Assembly: GCA_035602605.1 (NCBI GenBank) | Contig: DATNLZ010000029.1 | Location: forward strand, 1 to 64,000 | Origin: DASQHY01 sp035602605 | Lineage (GTDB): Bacteria; Acidobacteriota; Terriglobia; Acidiferrales; UBA7541 | Direction of reading: 5' to 3' | Length of the DNA stretch: 64,000 nucleotides | Shown: in pieces, positions 51,213-59,742 of the stretch | Numbering within the stretch: position 1 is the stretch's first letter | How the letters are laid out: each line of letters opens with the position of its first letter | Notes under the pieces: generated by a model | Database searches by the model: none | Told to the model about the DNA's origin: nothing | The model's input: only the letters and a program-made list of their open reading frames with translations | Position numbers and translations under genes: made by a program

Positions 51213-52550
51213 TTAACAGGCGCGCAAAGGCCGCTGGGGCTCCAGAAAAAGCCACAGCAAGCTCCCTAGGAGGATCACTCCGGCCGCGCTCTCAAGCGCC
51301 GGCGTCCATCCCCAAGCTCTCGCCAAAACGGGCAATAATAGGGGCGAGATGATCCCTCCCGTGTTTCCCGCCCAGTTCATGATTCCGGAAACGGTTCCGG
51401 CGTGCTCCTTGCTGATGTCAATGGTCACCGCCCACTGGGAACTTAGCGAGAAGTAGATCGCGCCGGCGCCCAGCGAGAGCCCCACGATGGCTAGATTGAT
51501 GTTGGCAATCCGAGCACCCAGATAAAGGGCCATCCCCGCGACTAGCATGCCGCCCATACCGACCAACCTGCGCCCTAGGTTCTTTCCGAATCGCCGCGCC
51601 GCTCGATCGCACAAGATTCCTCCGATAGGCGTCAGGGTGGTGATGGCCAAGAACGGCCCCGTGGTGTAAAGCGAGCCGCGCATCAAACTCAAACCGCGCG
51701 CTTCCAACAGGTAGGTATAGAACCAGGTTAGATAGATATAGATGACGTAGCCGCACGTCAAGTTGATTGCCGCCAATAGCCACACGTTCGGTTCGGTGAG
51801 GATGGTCCGCCAGGGAGTGCGCGCTTCGCGGGGCGGCGAGGGAGGAGAATCCGCCGCCGACTGCCCTTCCGCCTCGTGGATCACGAGCAATTCCTCCCGG
51901 TTCACGTGGGGATGTTCTTCGGCGCGGTCGCGCGCGTACCACAACCAAATCGCAGCGACGACCAAGCCGATGACGGCGGAGACGTAGAACGACTGCTTCC
52001 AGCCGTACTTGACCATCAGCCAGGCGATGAGGGGCGGCGTCAACGTCGCGCCCAAGCCGCCTCCAGCCAGCGGAACACTGATCGAAAAAGCACGGTCTTT
52101 AGGAGCCATCCAGTTTGCGATCGTGCGGTTGAAGTTGGGCCAGGCAGCTGCTTCGCCCATACCCAGACAGAACCGGACGATCACCAACGACCAGGCCACC
52201 GGAAAGAGCGACAGCGGGAAGCGGTGTGCCGCGACGGCCGTCAGCGCCGTGAATGCGGACCACCAAACCACTGCCACGGTCAGAACAATCCGAGGGCCGA
52301 AGCGGTCGGCCAGCCAGCCGCCAGGAACCTGGAACAAGGCGTAAGCGAGAATGAAGGCGCTGAAGATCCTCCCCATTTCCGCGTTGCTCAACTGGTATGC
52401 GGTCATGATCTGCTTGGCCGCGATCGAGATATTGACCCGGTCCAGGTAAGTCACCATGCTCACCAGCAGCATCAAGATCAGCATCCGCCAGCGAACTCTC
52501 GTCGCCACGTGCGGAACAGGCTCGGTTTTGACTGGCGATTCGCTGGACAT
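51213..52550 (-). CDS. MFS transporter 2 (anion:cation symporter type)
   Basis: A 445-residue permease, paralogous to the one at 19280-20623: MVTYLDRVNISIAAKQIM, GRIFSAFILAYALFQVPGGWLADRFGPR, FCLGMGEAAAWPNFNRTIANWM. Twelve membrane segments are expected, with a central cytoplasmic loop rich in charge (YARDRAEEHPHVNREE). Likely imports a carboxylated product into the cytoplasm. The ATG lacks a clear Shine-Dalgarno. Upstream, 250 bases to the amidohydrolase stop hold nothing recognised; it may be the last gene of the CoA-transferase operon or have its own promoter. Confidence 0.88.
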   Translation of the reverse strand: MSSESPVKTEPVPHVATRVRWRMLILMLLVSMVTYLDRVNISIAAKQIMTAYQLSNAEMGRIFSAFILAYALFQVPGGWLADRFGPRIVLTVAVVWWSAFTALTAVAAHRFPLSLFPVAWSLVIVRFCLGMGEAAAWPNFNRTIANWMAPKDRAFSISVPLAGGGLGATLTPPLIAWLMVKYGWKQSFYVSAVIGLVVAAIWLWYARDRAEEHPHVNREELLVIHEAEGQSAADSPPSPPREARTPWRTILTEPNVWLLAAINLTCGYVIYIYLTWFYTYLLEARGLSLMRGSLYTTGPFLAITTLTPIGGILCDRAARRFGKNLGRRLVGMGGMLVAGMALYLGARIANINLAIVGLSLGAGAIYFSLSSQWAVTIDISKEHAGTVSGIMNWAGNTGGIISPLLLPVLARAWGWTPALESAAGVILLGSLLWLFLEPQRPLRAC

Positions 52551-52801
52551 AGGCTAAATAATAAATCTCGTTCCTTTTGCCTTTGGCGTTTTGCTCTTTG
52601 CCTTTACAAGGCCTCCGAATGCGATGGATGGCGCTCCCGTTCGCGCGTCTCGACTCAGGAGTTTCATCTCCACTCCGCTGGGGGACTCCCTGGACAACCA
52701 CAGGCCGATACGCCAGCTCTAGTCCCGTTCACCAAAGCAGCGAAGCGGAGGCCGTCTGATGAATCCCGACAGCGCCACAAGCGGCAGCACGGAGCTTCGC
52801 G

Positions 52802-54241
52802 CTATGATTCATGCAAGCCCATTGGTCTCTTGAGGAACTGTCCGGAGGGTGCTCCTTGAGTCGCGCCCGAGCGGAAGACGACGCGACCGCGCAGCAGCGT
52901 CTCGACTGGCCAGCCGGTGAAAGTGAGTCCTGCAAACGGCGTGTGGTCTTGGGCGGAATGAAGCCCTGGCAAGCTCACCGTCTGGGTTTTTTCCAGGTCG
53001 CAGATGACCAGGTCGGCGTCGCTGCCGACGGCAATCGTACCCTTCTTTGGGTAAAGGCCGTAGAACCGGGCGGGGTTCGTGGAGACCAGCTCGACGGTCC
53101 GTGCCAGGGAAAGCCCGCGCTTGCGGACCGCTTCGGAAAGCAGGACCGGATAAAGCAGCGCAGTTCCTCCGAAACCCGGCAGCGCCGACCAGAGGTCCTT
53201 GCGCTTCATTTCTTCCAGGCAGCAGGCGTGATCGCTCACCACCGTGTCCACCTGGCCAGCCACAAGCGCCTTCCACAAGGCTTGCTGATCCTCTTTAGCG
53301 CGGATGGGCGGATTCACTTTAGCCGTAATCCCCCGCGCGTCCTCATAGTTGAGCGCCAGGTGATGCAGCGTGGTCTCGAGCACAATGCTCAAACTCGTGT
53401 ACCTGCGGCGCACATCCATGGCTGACTCAATTGCCTCTTTGCTCGAGAGATGCAGCAAGTTGATCGGGCAGCCAGTGGCGCCGGCCAGTACGGCGGCTTC
53501 CTCGATGGAGAGGCTCTCCGTCAGCGGTGGGCGACCTTTGCTGTAAGCCTCAAGGCCGGTCCATCCCTCCTTCTTGGCTCTGGCAATGAACACCCGGATG
53601 AGTTCCGAGTTTTCGCAGTGCAGGCTCAAAGAGATCCGGATCCGGCGGCGGCGGGCCTCCTCCGCCACCCGGACCATCAACTCGTACAGATGGCCGAGGT
53701 CGTAGTCCTCGGCCATAATGTAATCCTTGCCGCGAGTGGAGTCGGCGGCCAGGTTAAGGCCCTTATAGAACATGTAAAACTTGAACGAGCTCACGCCCTG
53801 GTCCACCAGCCAGGCCACTTCATCGAGCTGCGGGGTCGTCATCGGCGCGATGTGGTAGCCGTAATCGCACCAGAAATTCCCGGCCGAGAGAGAAAGGAGT
53901 TCGGGAAAGATCTCCTGATAGGGACCACTCTTGTTCAGATAGTGCTGGCCGGTTCGGAAGTAGCTGAGGATGGTAGTTACACCGCCGGAAATCGCCGAAG
54001 CTGATTCCGATTCCGCGTCCTGGCTATGAGGCCGGTAAATCCCGATGTGGAAGTGCGAGTCAATGGCTCCCGGCAACACGTGGTGGTTGCGGGCATCCAC
54101 CACCTCGTCTCCGTCGGACGAGGCGAGCGCATCGGCCATCACCGCGATCTTCCCGTCTTTCACTCCCAAATCCATCCGCACGGGCCCAAGCCCAGGCAGC
54201 ACCACGGTTCCGTTCCGAATCACCAGGTCGCACCGCTTCAT
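52802..54241 (-). CDS. Hydantoinase/dihydropyrimidinase-like amidohydrolase
   Basis: A 479-residue cyclic amidohydrolase. Metal-binding residues are visible: GAIDSHFHIG near residue 60, the carboxylated-lysine strand SFKFYMFYKG near 155, LSLHCEN near 200, NLLHLSSKEA near 255, and VVSDHACC near 330. The C-terminal beta sandwich ends GRVVFRSG. The family hydrolyses cyclic amides such as hydantoin, dihydropyrimidine, allantoin or dihydroorotate. Together with the molybdenum hydroxylase, this fits hydroxylation followed by hydrolytic opening of a nitrogen heterocycle. It follows the MmgE/PrpD gene by 21 bases in the five-gene operon starting at 58603. Confidence 0.88.
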   Translation of the reverse strand: MKRCDLVIRNGTVVLPGLGPVRMDLGVKDGKIAVMADALASSDGDEVVDARNHHVLPGAIDSHFHIGIYRPHSQDAESESASAISGGVTTILSYFRTGQHYLNKSGPYQEIFPELLSLSAGNFWCDYGYHIAPMTTPQLDEVAWLVDQGVSSFKFYMFYKGLNLAADSTRGKDYIMAEDYDLGHLYELMVRVAEEARRRRIRISLSLHCENSELIRVFIARAKKEGWTGLEAYSKGRPPLTESLSIEEAAVLAGATGCPINLLHLSSKEAIESAMDVRRRYTSLSIVLETTLHHLALNYEDARGITAKVNPPIRAKEDQQALWKALVAGQVDTVVSDHACCLEEMKRKDLWSALPGFGGTALLYPVLLSEAVRKRGLSLARTVELVSTNPARFYGLYPKKGTIAVGSDADLVICDLEKTQTVSLPGLHSAQDHTPFAGLTFTGWPVETLLRGRVVFRSGATQGAPSGQFLKRPMGLHES

Positions 54242-54262
54242 GGTTGGACTCCGATCCGCATC

Positions 54263-55702
54263 TCAAGCCGGGCTCGCCGCCGGCCGGCGATCGGCGGTCG
54301 CCCGCGCCATCGGGGCCATCAGCTCTTCGATCGAATACTTTCCCATTTCCCCAATCATCGCCGCCAGTTCTGAGGCTGCACTCGGCTCGAGCACCCGCGC
54401 AGCATTGATGCTGAATTTCAGCTTCAACTCCTCGGCGCTCAAAGGATTGCCCGGACCTCCCCGGTTGGAAAGCACCTTCTGTTCAAGCACAGTGCCCGAA
54501 CGTGTCCGGACCCGCAGGATTGCGGGGAACTGATTCGGAAAGATGGCGTCACATTCGGGATCGGCTACGCAGCGCACCTTGGCAGCCAGTTCCAGGTAAC
54601 GAGGATCGCTAACACGCTGGTCGGTGAAATCGTCCAGCGACACACCCAATCCACCGCCGCCCAAGAGCGCCGTGGCTACCACAAAAGGGCCGCTGAACTG
54701 GGCATGGTATCCCGAGAGGGGGCGGGCCTTGGCCTCGGCCGGCTCGGCGATGGTGCGCAACGTCGGCGAAGCCACCCGGAGCTCGATGTCCGCAATGTCG
54801 TTCACGTTCACGGACTCGCGCAAGGCGAGCGCGGCATCTATGGCGGCGTGGGTGAAATGGTTGGCCGGATAAGGCTTGTAGAAAACTCCCGGGACGCTCC
54901 ATTCCGTCCCCAGACCGCGGGTGATCTGCGAGGGATCGAAGCGGCCCCGGCAAAAGGCTTGGTAAAAACCGAATCGGCCTTCGAAGGCCGACATCGGACC
55001 CGTGAAGCCCGCGCGGGCAGCCTGCGCCGCCGCAATTCCGGCATGGGCGGCCCAACCGCAGTGCAGGCGCTTGACCGACCCGCCAGCCCGATTCCCCTCG
55101 ATCACCCCGGAGCCCATCGAAACCGCAATACCCAAGGCATTCCCGATGCCGTGGGCGCCCATCCCGTAAAGTTTCGCCGCAATCACGGCAGCCGCCAAAG
55201 TGCCGCAGATCGAAGTGGCGTGCCAGCCGTCCTCGAAGAAGACCGAGTTGCCAAGGGCGCGGTCATAGGCTGCCATTCCGGTGCGGATGGTGACCTCATA
55301 ACCCGCCGCCGCTGCGGCGATTACTGCCTCGCCGGAGACACCTACAGTCTCGCCCACTGCCAGCGCCGTGGGAATCACGCAAGCGCTCGGATGGAGCACC
55401 GAAGGCAGGTGTGTGTCGTCGAAGTCCAGGGAATGTGCCAGGACGCCATTGACGAACGCCGCCCCAATAGCTGGCAGCCGCAGCGGGAGCCCGACGACCG
55501 TAGCCTGTTCCGGGCCACCCCAGCTGGCCGCAAGCTCAGTCGCCATTCGGCTGGTATCTAGTGGAACCGCCGCCAGACAGATTCCGAGCGTATCCAAAAC
55601 CCGGTCTTTGACGCTCGCAGCGACCTCGGTCGGCAGCGATTCGTACGTCACGTTCGCGGCAAAGGCGCTGAGCTGTTCGAGGAGGGTAGGTCCGCTCGTC
55701 AC
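54263..55702 (-). CDS. MmgE/PrpD family protein
   Basis: A 479-residue protein of the 2-methylcitrate dehydratase/MmgE family: VKDRVLDTLGICLAAVP near residue 40, LAHSLDFDDTHLPSVLHPSA near 95, GWHATSICGTLAAAVIAAKLYG near 170, HCGWAAHAGIAAAQAARAGFTGP near 225, and FYKPYPANHFTHAAIDAAL near 285. Known members dehydrate 2-methylcitrate or isomerise related tricarboxylates; homologues also occur in ring-degradation clusters. The GTG at 55702 overlaps the stop of the cyclase gene (GTGA). The same frame is open upstream to 55900, but that part only mirrors the cyclase gene, so I reject the longer form. Confidence 0.88.
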   Translation of the reverse strand: MTSGPTLLEQLSAFAANVTYESLPTEVAASVKDRVLDTLGICLAAVPLDTSRMATELAASWGGPEQATVVGLPLRLPAIGAAFVNGVLAHSLDFDDTHLPSVLHPSACVIPTALAVGETVGVSGEAVIAAAAAGYEVTIRTGMAAYDRALGNSVFFEDGWHATSICGTLAAAVIAAKLYGMGAHGIGNALGIAVSMGSGVIEGNRAGGSVKRLHCGWAAHAGIAAAQAARAGFTGPMSAFEGRFGFYQAFCRGRFDPSQITRGLGTEWSVPGVFYKPYPANHFTHAAIDAALALRESVNVNDIADIELRVASPTLRTIAEPAEAKARPLSGYHAQFSGPFVVATALLGGGGLGVSLDDFTDQRVSDPRYLELAAKVRCVADPECDAIFPNQFPAILRVRTRSGTVLEQKVLSNRGGPGNPLSAEELKLKFSINAARVLEPSAASELAAMIGEMGKYSIEELMAPMARATADRRPAASPA

Positions 55703-56517
55703 GTGACCACCGCCACCGGGCGCACTGGGACGCCTGTCGCGCCCACCACTTTGAGCGGTGTCAACACAAAGAGAAACTCTGAGATCCGATCGCGGGCCAA
55801 CTCGTCGAGGTTCAGGACTTCGATCACGTGGATGCCGTTTTCGACGAGAAGGATGCGATGCACAGGCAGCAGGGCGTGCCCGCGGCCGGGATAAATGCAC
55901 TCGTAAGCGATGGTCTCGGCACCGGTGGCGCGCACCCGGCGTTCGACGAGCCAGCGCGCCGCGCTTTCATCCGGCCCGGGGACACCCTCTACCAGACCCG
56001 TAAATTTTTCCGGCTCGGTCCAGAATTTTGGCCATCCGGAACGGATCAGCACAGCGTCTCCAGCGTGGATCTCGACGTTCTGTCGCGCCACCGCAGCGGA
56101 CAAATGTTCCGCGGTGATGGGAGCGCCGGGTGCAAGCACGTCCACACCCAGCAGCGCTGGGATGTCGAGCATGACGCCGCGGCAGAAAATTGGCGCGATG
56201 GTTTCGACGCCATAGACGGAAAACAGTCCGCCCCTCTGGGCCTGCTCCGCATCCTGGCCGCCGTAAAGCCGGCCGTTGTGGGAAACGTGGCAAAGCGCGT
56301 CGACGTGCGTCCCGGTGTGACCTCCCATCACCATCATTTCGTTGGCTGCGGAGCCGCCGTCGGTGCGGACCATGTCGCCGTGTCGGCGCAGCAATGCCAT
56401 GCGGAAGCCCGGATGGTTGGGCGATACGGGCATGCGTTGTTCGAGCGGCTGGGCCAAGTCGTAGATTTTCGCCTTGGCCAGAAGAGTCCACAGCCCGTTC
56501 TTCTCACCGCCGGGCAT
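55699..56517 (-). CDS. Cyclase-family (kynurenine formamidase-like) hydrolase
   Basis: A 272-residue metal hydrolase. The signature HxGTHxD...H is GGHTGTHVDALCHVS near residue 65. DAVLIRSGWPKFW near 155 and GRGHALLPVHRILLVENGIHVIEVLNLDEL near 215 are the other conserved blocks. The family (kynurenine formamidase, isatin hydrolase, related cyclases) hydrolyses amides or cyclic amides using divalent metal. Such an enzyme could open a lactam after ring hydroxylation. Its ATG shares a base with the stop of the upstream CitE-like gene, and its stop overlaps the MmgE/PrpD start, so the block is tightly coupled. Confidence 0.88.
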   Translation of the reverse strand: MPGGEKNGLWTLLAKAKIYDLAQPLEQRMPVSPNHPGFRMALLRRHGDMVRTDGGSAANEMMVMGGHTGTHVDALCHVSHNGRLYGGQDAEQAQRGGLFSVYGVETIAPIFCRGVMLDIPALLGVDVLAPGAPITAEHLSAAVARQNVEIHAGDAVLIRSGWPKFWTEPEKFTGLVEGVPGPDESAARWLVERRVRATGAETIAYECIYPGRGHALLPVHRILLVENGIHVIEVLNLDELARDRISEFLFVLTPLKVVGATGVPVRPVAVVT

Positions 56518-57455
56518 CAGTTCTCCTCCGCTTTCGAAGCTCGGGTCAGGTGCGCCGCAAGGTTCAACACCGCGCGCGCCCGCTTCACGATGGCCTCGTC
56601 CACAAACTGGTCGCCCTCCATGACGAACGCCGCGGACCCTTTGGCGGTCGCTCGCTCGAAGGCTTCCACCACAGCGCGCGCCCCGGCCACCTGCTCGGCC
56701 GTCGGAGTGAAGACCTCATGGACCACCGGAATCTGCCGGGGATGAATGCAGGAGCGGCCAAAAAAACCCAGGCGGCGCGCCGCCTCGGAAGTCGCACGCA
56801 GACCCTCCACGTCTTCCACCCGGGTGTACGCCGGCGCGATGGGCGGGTTGAGCCCGGCCGCCCGCGACACGAGCACCAGGTACGATTGTGCGTAAAGCGC
56901 CGCGGTCCCGGAAAGGTCTGTTTCGGCGCCGATGTCGCGAAAGAAGTCCACTGCCCCGAAAACCAGCGCTTCCACTCTCGCCATCCTGGCTATTTCCCGG
57001 GCGGCGAGAACGCCGGCGGCGCTTTCGATGGTCGGCACGACACGGATGGAGCGGTCCGGTAAGCCGGCTCGTGCTTCCGCAGCCGACAGCGCCTGGTTCA
57101 GGGCGTGGACTTCTTCGGCAGACTCCGCTTTGGCCAGTCGCACACCGAAGATCGGGGAGGTGACCACGGCCTCGACGTCCTGCCGCCACAGACCGCTCGA
57201 GACGGAATTGATGCGAACGTAGATCGGCGTATTCTCGCCGCGCCGCGTTCCAAGCGCCTCGGCGACTAGCTTCCGAGCCTGCTGCTTGCGGTCCGCGGCG
57301 ACGGCGTCTTCGAGGTCTAACACAACAGCGTCCGCGCCGGCGGTGAATACCTTCCGGAGCAGGCGTTCGTCGTTCCCCGGTGCAAACAAGTACGAGCGGG
57401 CCAGAACAATCCCTGGGTTCAGATGACTCCTTTCTCCGCCAGCTCCCGGAGGCAC
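56517..57455 (-). CDS. CitE/HpcH-type CoA-ester lyase
   Basis: A 312-residue TIM-barrel enzyme of the HpcH/HpaI family: RSYLFAPGNDERLLRKVFTAGADAVVLDLEDAVA near residues 20-55, RINSVSSGLW, RVVPTIESAAGVLAAREIARM near 145, VDFFRDIGAETD near 180, and FGRSCIHPRQIPVVHEVF near 235. The metal-binding E and D of the barrel are present. Members are citramalyl-CoA, malyl-CoA or beta-methylmalyl-CoA lyases. The GTG start at 57455 is not well supported; an AAAGGAG lies inside the frame but no canonical start follows it. It overlaps the CoA-transferase gene by 37 bases. It would cleave the hydroxyacyl-CoA made by that transferase. Confidence 0.87.
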   Translation of the reverse strand: MPPGAGGERSHLNPGIVLARSYLFAPGNDERLLRKVFTAGADAVVLDLEDAVAADRKQQARKLVAEALGTRRGENTPIYVRINSVSSGLWRQDVEAVVTSPIFGVRLAKAESAEEVHALNQALSAAEARAGLPDRSIRVVPTIESAAGVLAAREIARMARVEALVFGAVDFFRDIGAETDLSGTAALYAQSYLVLVSRAAGLNPPIAPAYTRVEDVEGLRATSEAARRLGFFGRSCIHPRQIPVVHEVFTPTAEQVAGARAVVEAFERATAKGSAAFVMEGDQFVDEAIVKRARAVLNLAAHLTRASKAEEN

Positions 57456-58603
57456 GCGGAATCCAGGCCTAGCAGGTTTCCGTAGACCTCCGCATTGTCT
57501 TCTCCCTTCCGGCGTCCCGCCCAGAGCACGCGCCCCGGAGTCTCGGAGAGACGGAACATGACGTTTTGCATTTTCAGATGGCCCAGTTCCGGATCCTCCA
57601 CCTCAATGAGGGAATGAAGAGCTTGGAACTGAGGGTCCTCGACGATGTGCCGGATGTCGTAAATGGGGGCGACTGCCGCTTCCGCCTTTTCAAAGGCCGC
57701 CAGCACCTCGTCGAACGAGCGCTCCCCGATCCACGAGCCGACCATCCGATCGAGCTCGTCGGTGTGCTTGGCGCGTTCGGCGCCCGAAGCGAACCAGGTC
57801 TCCTGGATCACCTCCGGATGTCCCACGAGGCGCATCACGCGCTCGGCCACGTTCTGGGCTGAGGTGGAGATGGCCACCCAGCGCCCGTCCTTGGTGCGAT
57901 AAACATTGCGGGGAGCGTTGTTCACGGAACGGTTCCCGCGCCGCTCCTGCACGATGCCAAGCTGGTCGTACCAGGTTGGCTGGGGACCCAGGATCGTGAG
58001 GATGGGCTCAATCAGAGCTGTGTCAATCACCTGACCTCTGCCCAAGTGGTCTTTGGCTCGCAGTGCCGCCAGAATCGCGATCGCCGTGGCCAGTCCAGCG
58101 ATACCGTCGGCCAGGCCGAACGGCGGGAGCGTCGGTGGGCCGTCCGGCTCACCAGTCATGGCTGCAAAGCCGCTCATGGCCTCGGCCAGAGTGCCGAAGC
58201 CGGGCCGCGACCGGTAGGGACCGAACTGCCCGAAACCGGTGACTCGGGTGAGCACCAAACCCGGGTTATCCTGGTGCAGCACGTCCGGCCCCAGGTTCCA
58301 GCGCTCCAGCGTCCCGGGCCGGAAGCTTTCGACCAGGACATCCGACTTGCGCACCAGTCCCCTCAGCAATCGCTGGCCTTCCGCATGGCTCAGGTCGAGG
58401 GTCACGGTCCGCTTGTTGCGGCTGATCAATTTCCACCACAGCGGGACACCGTCTTTCTGGTAACCGTGAGTGCGGACCGGGTCGCCCTTGGGGTGCTCGA
58501 TTTTGATGACCTCGGCCCCGAGATCGGCGAGCATGGTAGCCGCCAGTGGGCCGGCGAATAACGTGGCGGCATCAAGGACCCGGATTCCCTCGAGAGCGTT
58601 CAT
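57419..58603 (-). CDS. CaiB/BaiF family III CoA-transferase 2
   Basis: A 394-residue CoA-transferase: RVLDAATLFAGPLAATMLADLGAEVIKIEHP, SRNKRTVTLDLSH, VLVESFRPGTLERWNLG, TGFGQFGPYRSRPGFG, and the catalytic aspartate in PFGLADGIAGL near residue 165. First gene of the operon CoA-transferase, CitE-like lyase, cyclase, MmgE/PrpD, amidohydrolase, preceded by an element A promoter. It probably activates a dicarboxylic or hydroxy acid as a CoA ester for the lyase. GGTGAG precedes the ATG. Similar to the transferase at 62385, which sits in the B set. Confidence 0.9.
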   Translation of the reverse strand: MNALEGIRVLDAATLFAGPLAATMLADLGAEVIKIEHPKGDPVRTHGYQKDGVPLWWKLISRNKRTVTLDLSHAEGQRLLRGLVRKSDVLVESFRPGTLERWNLGPDVLHQDNPGLVLTRVTGFGQFGPYRSRPGFGTLAEAMSGFAAMTGEPDGPPTLPPFGLADGIAGLATAIAILAALRAKDHLGRGQVIDTALIEPILTILGPQPTWYDQLGIVQERRGNRSVNNAPRNVYRTKDGRWVAISTSAQNVAERVMRLVGHPEVIQETWFASGAERAKHTDELDRMVGSWIGERSFDEVLAAFEKAEAAVAPIYDIRHIVEDPQFQALHSLIEVEDPELGHLKMQNVMFRLSETPGRVLWAGRRKGEDNAEVYGNLLGLDSACLRELAEKGVI

Positions 58604-58618
58604 CGGCGCAACTCACCG

Positions 58619-58683
58619 TAATATCATAACAATATGACAATGGGACCAGAGGTGATGTAACATGCGCCCTTCCGGGCTGTCAA
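58619..58683 (-). promoter_or_regulatory. Promoter with element A upstream of the CoA-transferase 2 operon
   Basis: Minus-strand TTGACA (58678-58683), 17-bp spacer, TTACAT (58655-58660), element A at 58619-58641 with perfect TCATA-N4-TATGA arms, 16 bases before the start codon. The operator would lie over the early leader and close to the ribosome-binding site. Confidence 0.7.
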
Positions 58684-59156
58684 GAAGAAGCTTGGAGAAA
58701 GCGCTCCGACGACTACGCGGCTTCACCGCCTCCACCCCCGTGGCCATGAGAGTTCTCGCCAAGCGCCGTTTGCCGACCTGCACCCCTCATCCTACCTCAA
58801 AACCAACGGTCGCTCGGCGCAAACCCCGGGGGTTCGCCGGCAGAAAGCTACCTGATCCCGACTTCCTCGCGGCTTTAGAGAAGTACAGCGGGAACTGGAA
58901 TGGCAGGTACGCACCCGGCCAGCGTTAGTGCTTCCTTTACTAGTTCTCGGCTAGTTCTCATTCTTGCTCCTCACGTTTAAGTTAAGGGCACGAACCCCGC
59001 CAGTGGGTTGCAAGAGTTTTGGATCAATGGCATACACCACCAAACCAATGGAGTAGTAAAGCCGAGGCACTATATCTGGAAGCCCGACTTCCGTGTTGAT
59101 TTTTACAGTACTATTTGCATCCAGTATCGACGCATGGATTTCCCGATGCCAATGCT
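58684..59156. other. Gene-free interval
   Basis: About 470 bases between the A promoter and the end of the AllA-like gene. An 88-codon frame starts at 58662 on the plus strand, but its sequence is arginine-rich, unrecognised, and lies over the promoter. No terminator hairpin with a U-run was identified for the AllA-like gene. Confidence 0.45.
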
Positions 59157-59738
59157 CTATGGCAACTCCACACGCAAGGACATGCCTGTTCGTTCCTCTA
59201 TATTTCGTTTTTCGACGTCGAGTTGATGAATTTCGCGTCCTTCGCTGACTTTAGATTCGAGACCTTTGGTCAGCGCTTGGTGGCTAGTAACGAGCATCAA
59301 CGCGCCTTCTACCAGGGGGAAGGGAAGTTCATGCCATGTTCCGCGGTGGATGTTTATGGCGGCATGTCCGGGAACCAGGAACGCGTGCATCTCGTGCAAA
59401 GCCGGAATGCCGTCCTCTTCCGGTGAGTTGGGGCGGGCGACGACCGAGATGAAAGGATGTCTGGCCAGGGGAATGAAGGTCTGCGTCAACTCTAAATGGC
59501 GCTCAATGTAAATCACTCGAAACTCGCGAATCTTCGAACGCGTAAGCAGAAACTCTACAGGTTGGTCGGACTCGAAATAACCAGGGCGATAGACATCGAT
59601 TCGATCCCCGTAGAGTTCGATCGGAAGCGGATCGAGGCCTTCCAGAGAAAGTACCTCGCCGAAGGGAGCAAAAGCTTTCCTTGTCAACAATTCGGCCTTG
59701 ATGGTTCGAACCTCAATTTTTCCCTTCGCTTTCAGCAT
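59157..59738 (-). CDS. Ureidoglycolate-lyase-like (AllA family) protein 2
   Basis: A 193-residue paralogue of the protein at 35913-36497: RTIKAELLTRKAFAPFGEVLS, LPIELYGDRIDVYRPGYFESDQPVEF, TQTFIPLARHPFISVVA, AAINIHRGTWHELPFPLVEGA. The active-site HRGTWH is intact. The ATG at 59738 begins four bases after the large-subunit stop; a longer form from 59774 overlaps that gene. Its second association with a molybdenum large subunit strengthens the view that hydroxylation and this lyase belong to one pathway. Confidence 0.8.
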   Translation of the reverse strand: MLKAKGKIEVRTIKAELLTRKAFAPFGEVLSLEGLDPLPIELYGDRIDVYRPGYFESDQPVEFLLTRSKIREFRVIYIERHLELTQTFIPLARHPFISVVARPNSPEEDGIPALHEMHAFLVPGHAAINIHRGTWHELPFPLVEGALMLVTSHQALTKGLESKVSEGREIHQLDVEKRNIEERTGMSLRVELP

Positions 59739-59742
59739 TCTG

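Noticed and set aside
55703..55900. N-terminal extension of the MmgE/PrpD protein
   Set aside because: The extension lies entirely over the cyclase gene and is arginine-rich; the GTG at 55702 with a GTGA overlap begins the family homology.
58662..58928. 88-codon plus-strand frame
   Set aside because: It begins over the minus-strand promoter with element A, has no ribosome-binding site and resembles nothing known.
35913..59738. Complete allantoin/purine degradation pathway
   Set aside because: AllA-like and xanthine-dehydrogenase-like genes are present, but no urate oxidase, allantoicase or clear allantoinase set was found, and the CoA-transferase/lyase genes do not fit.
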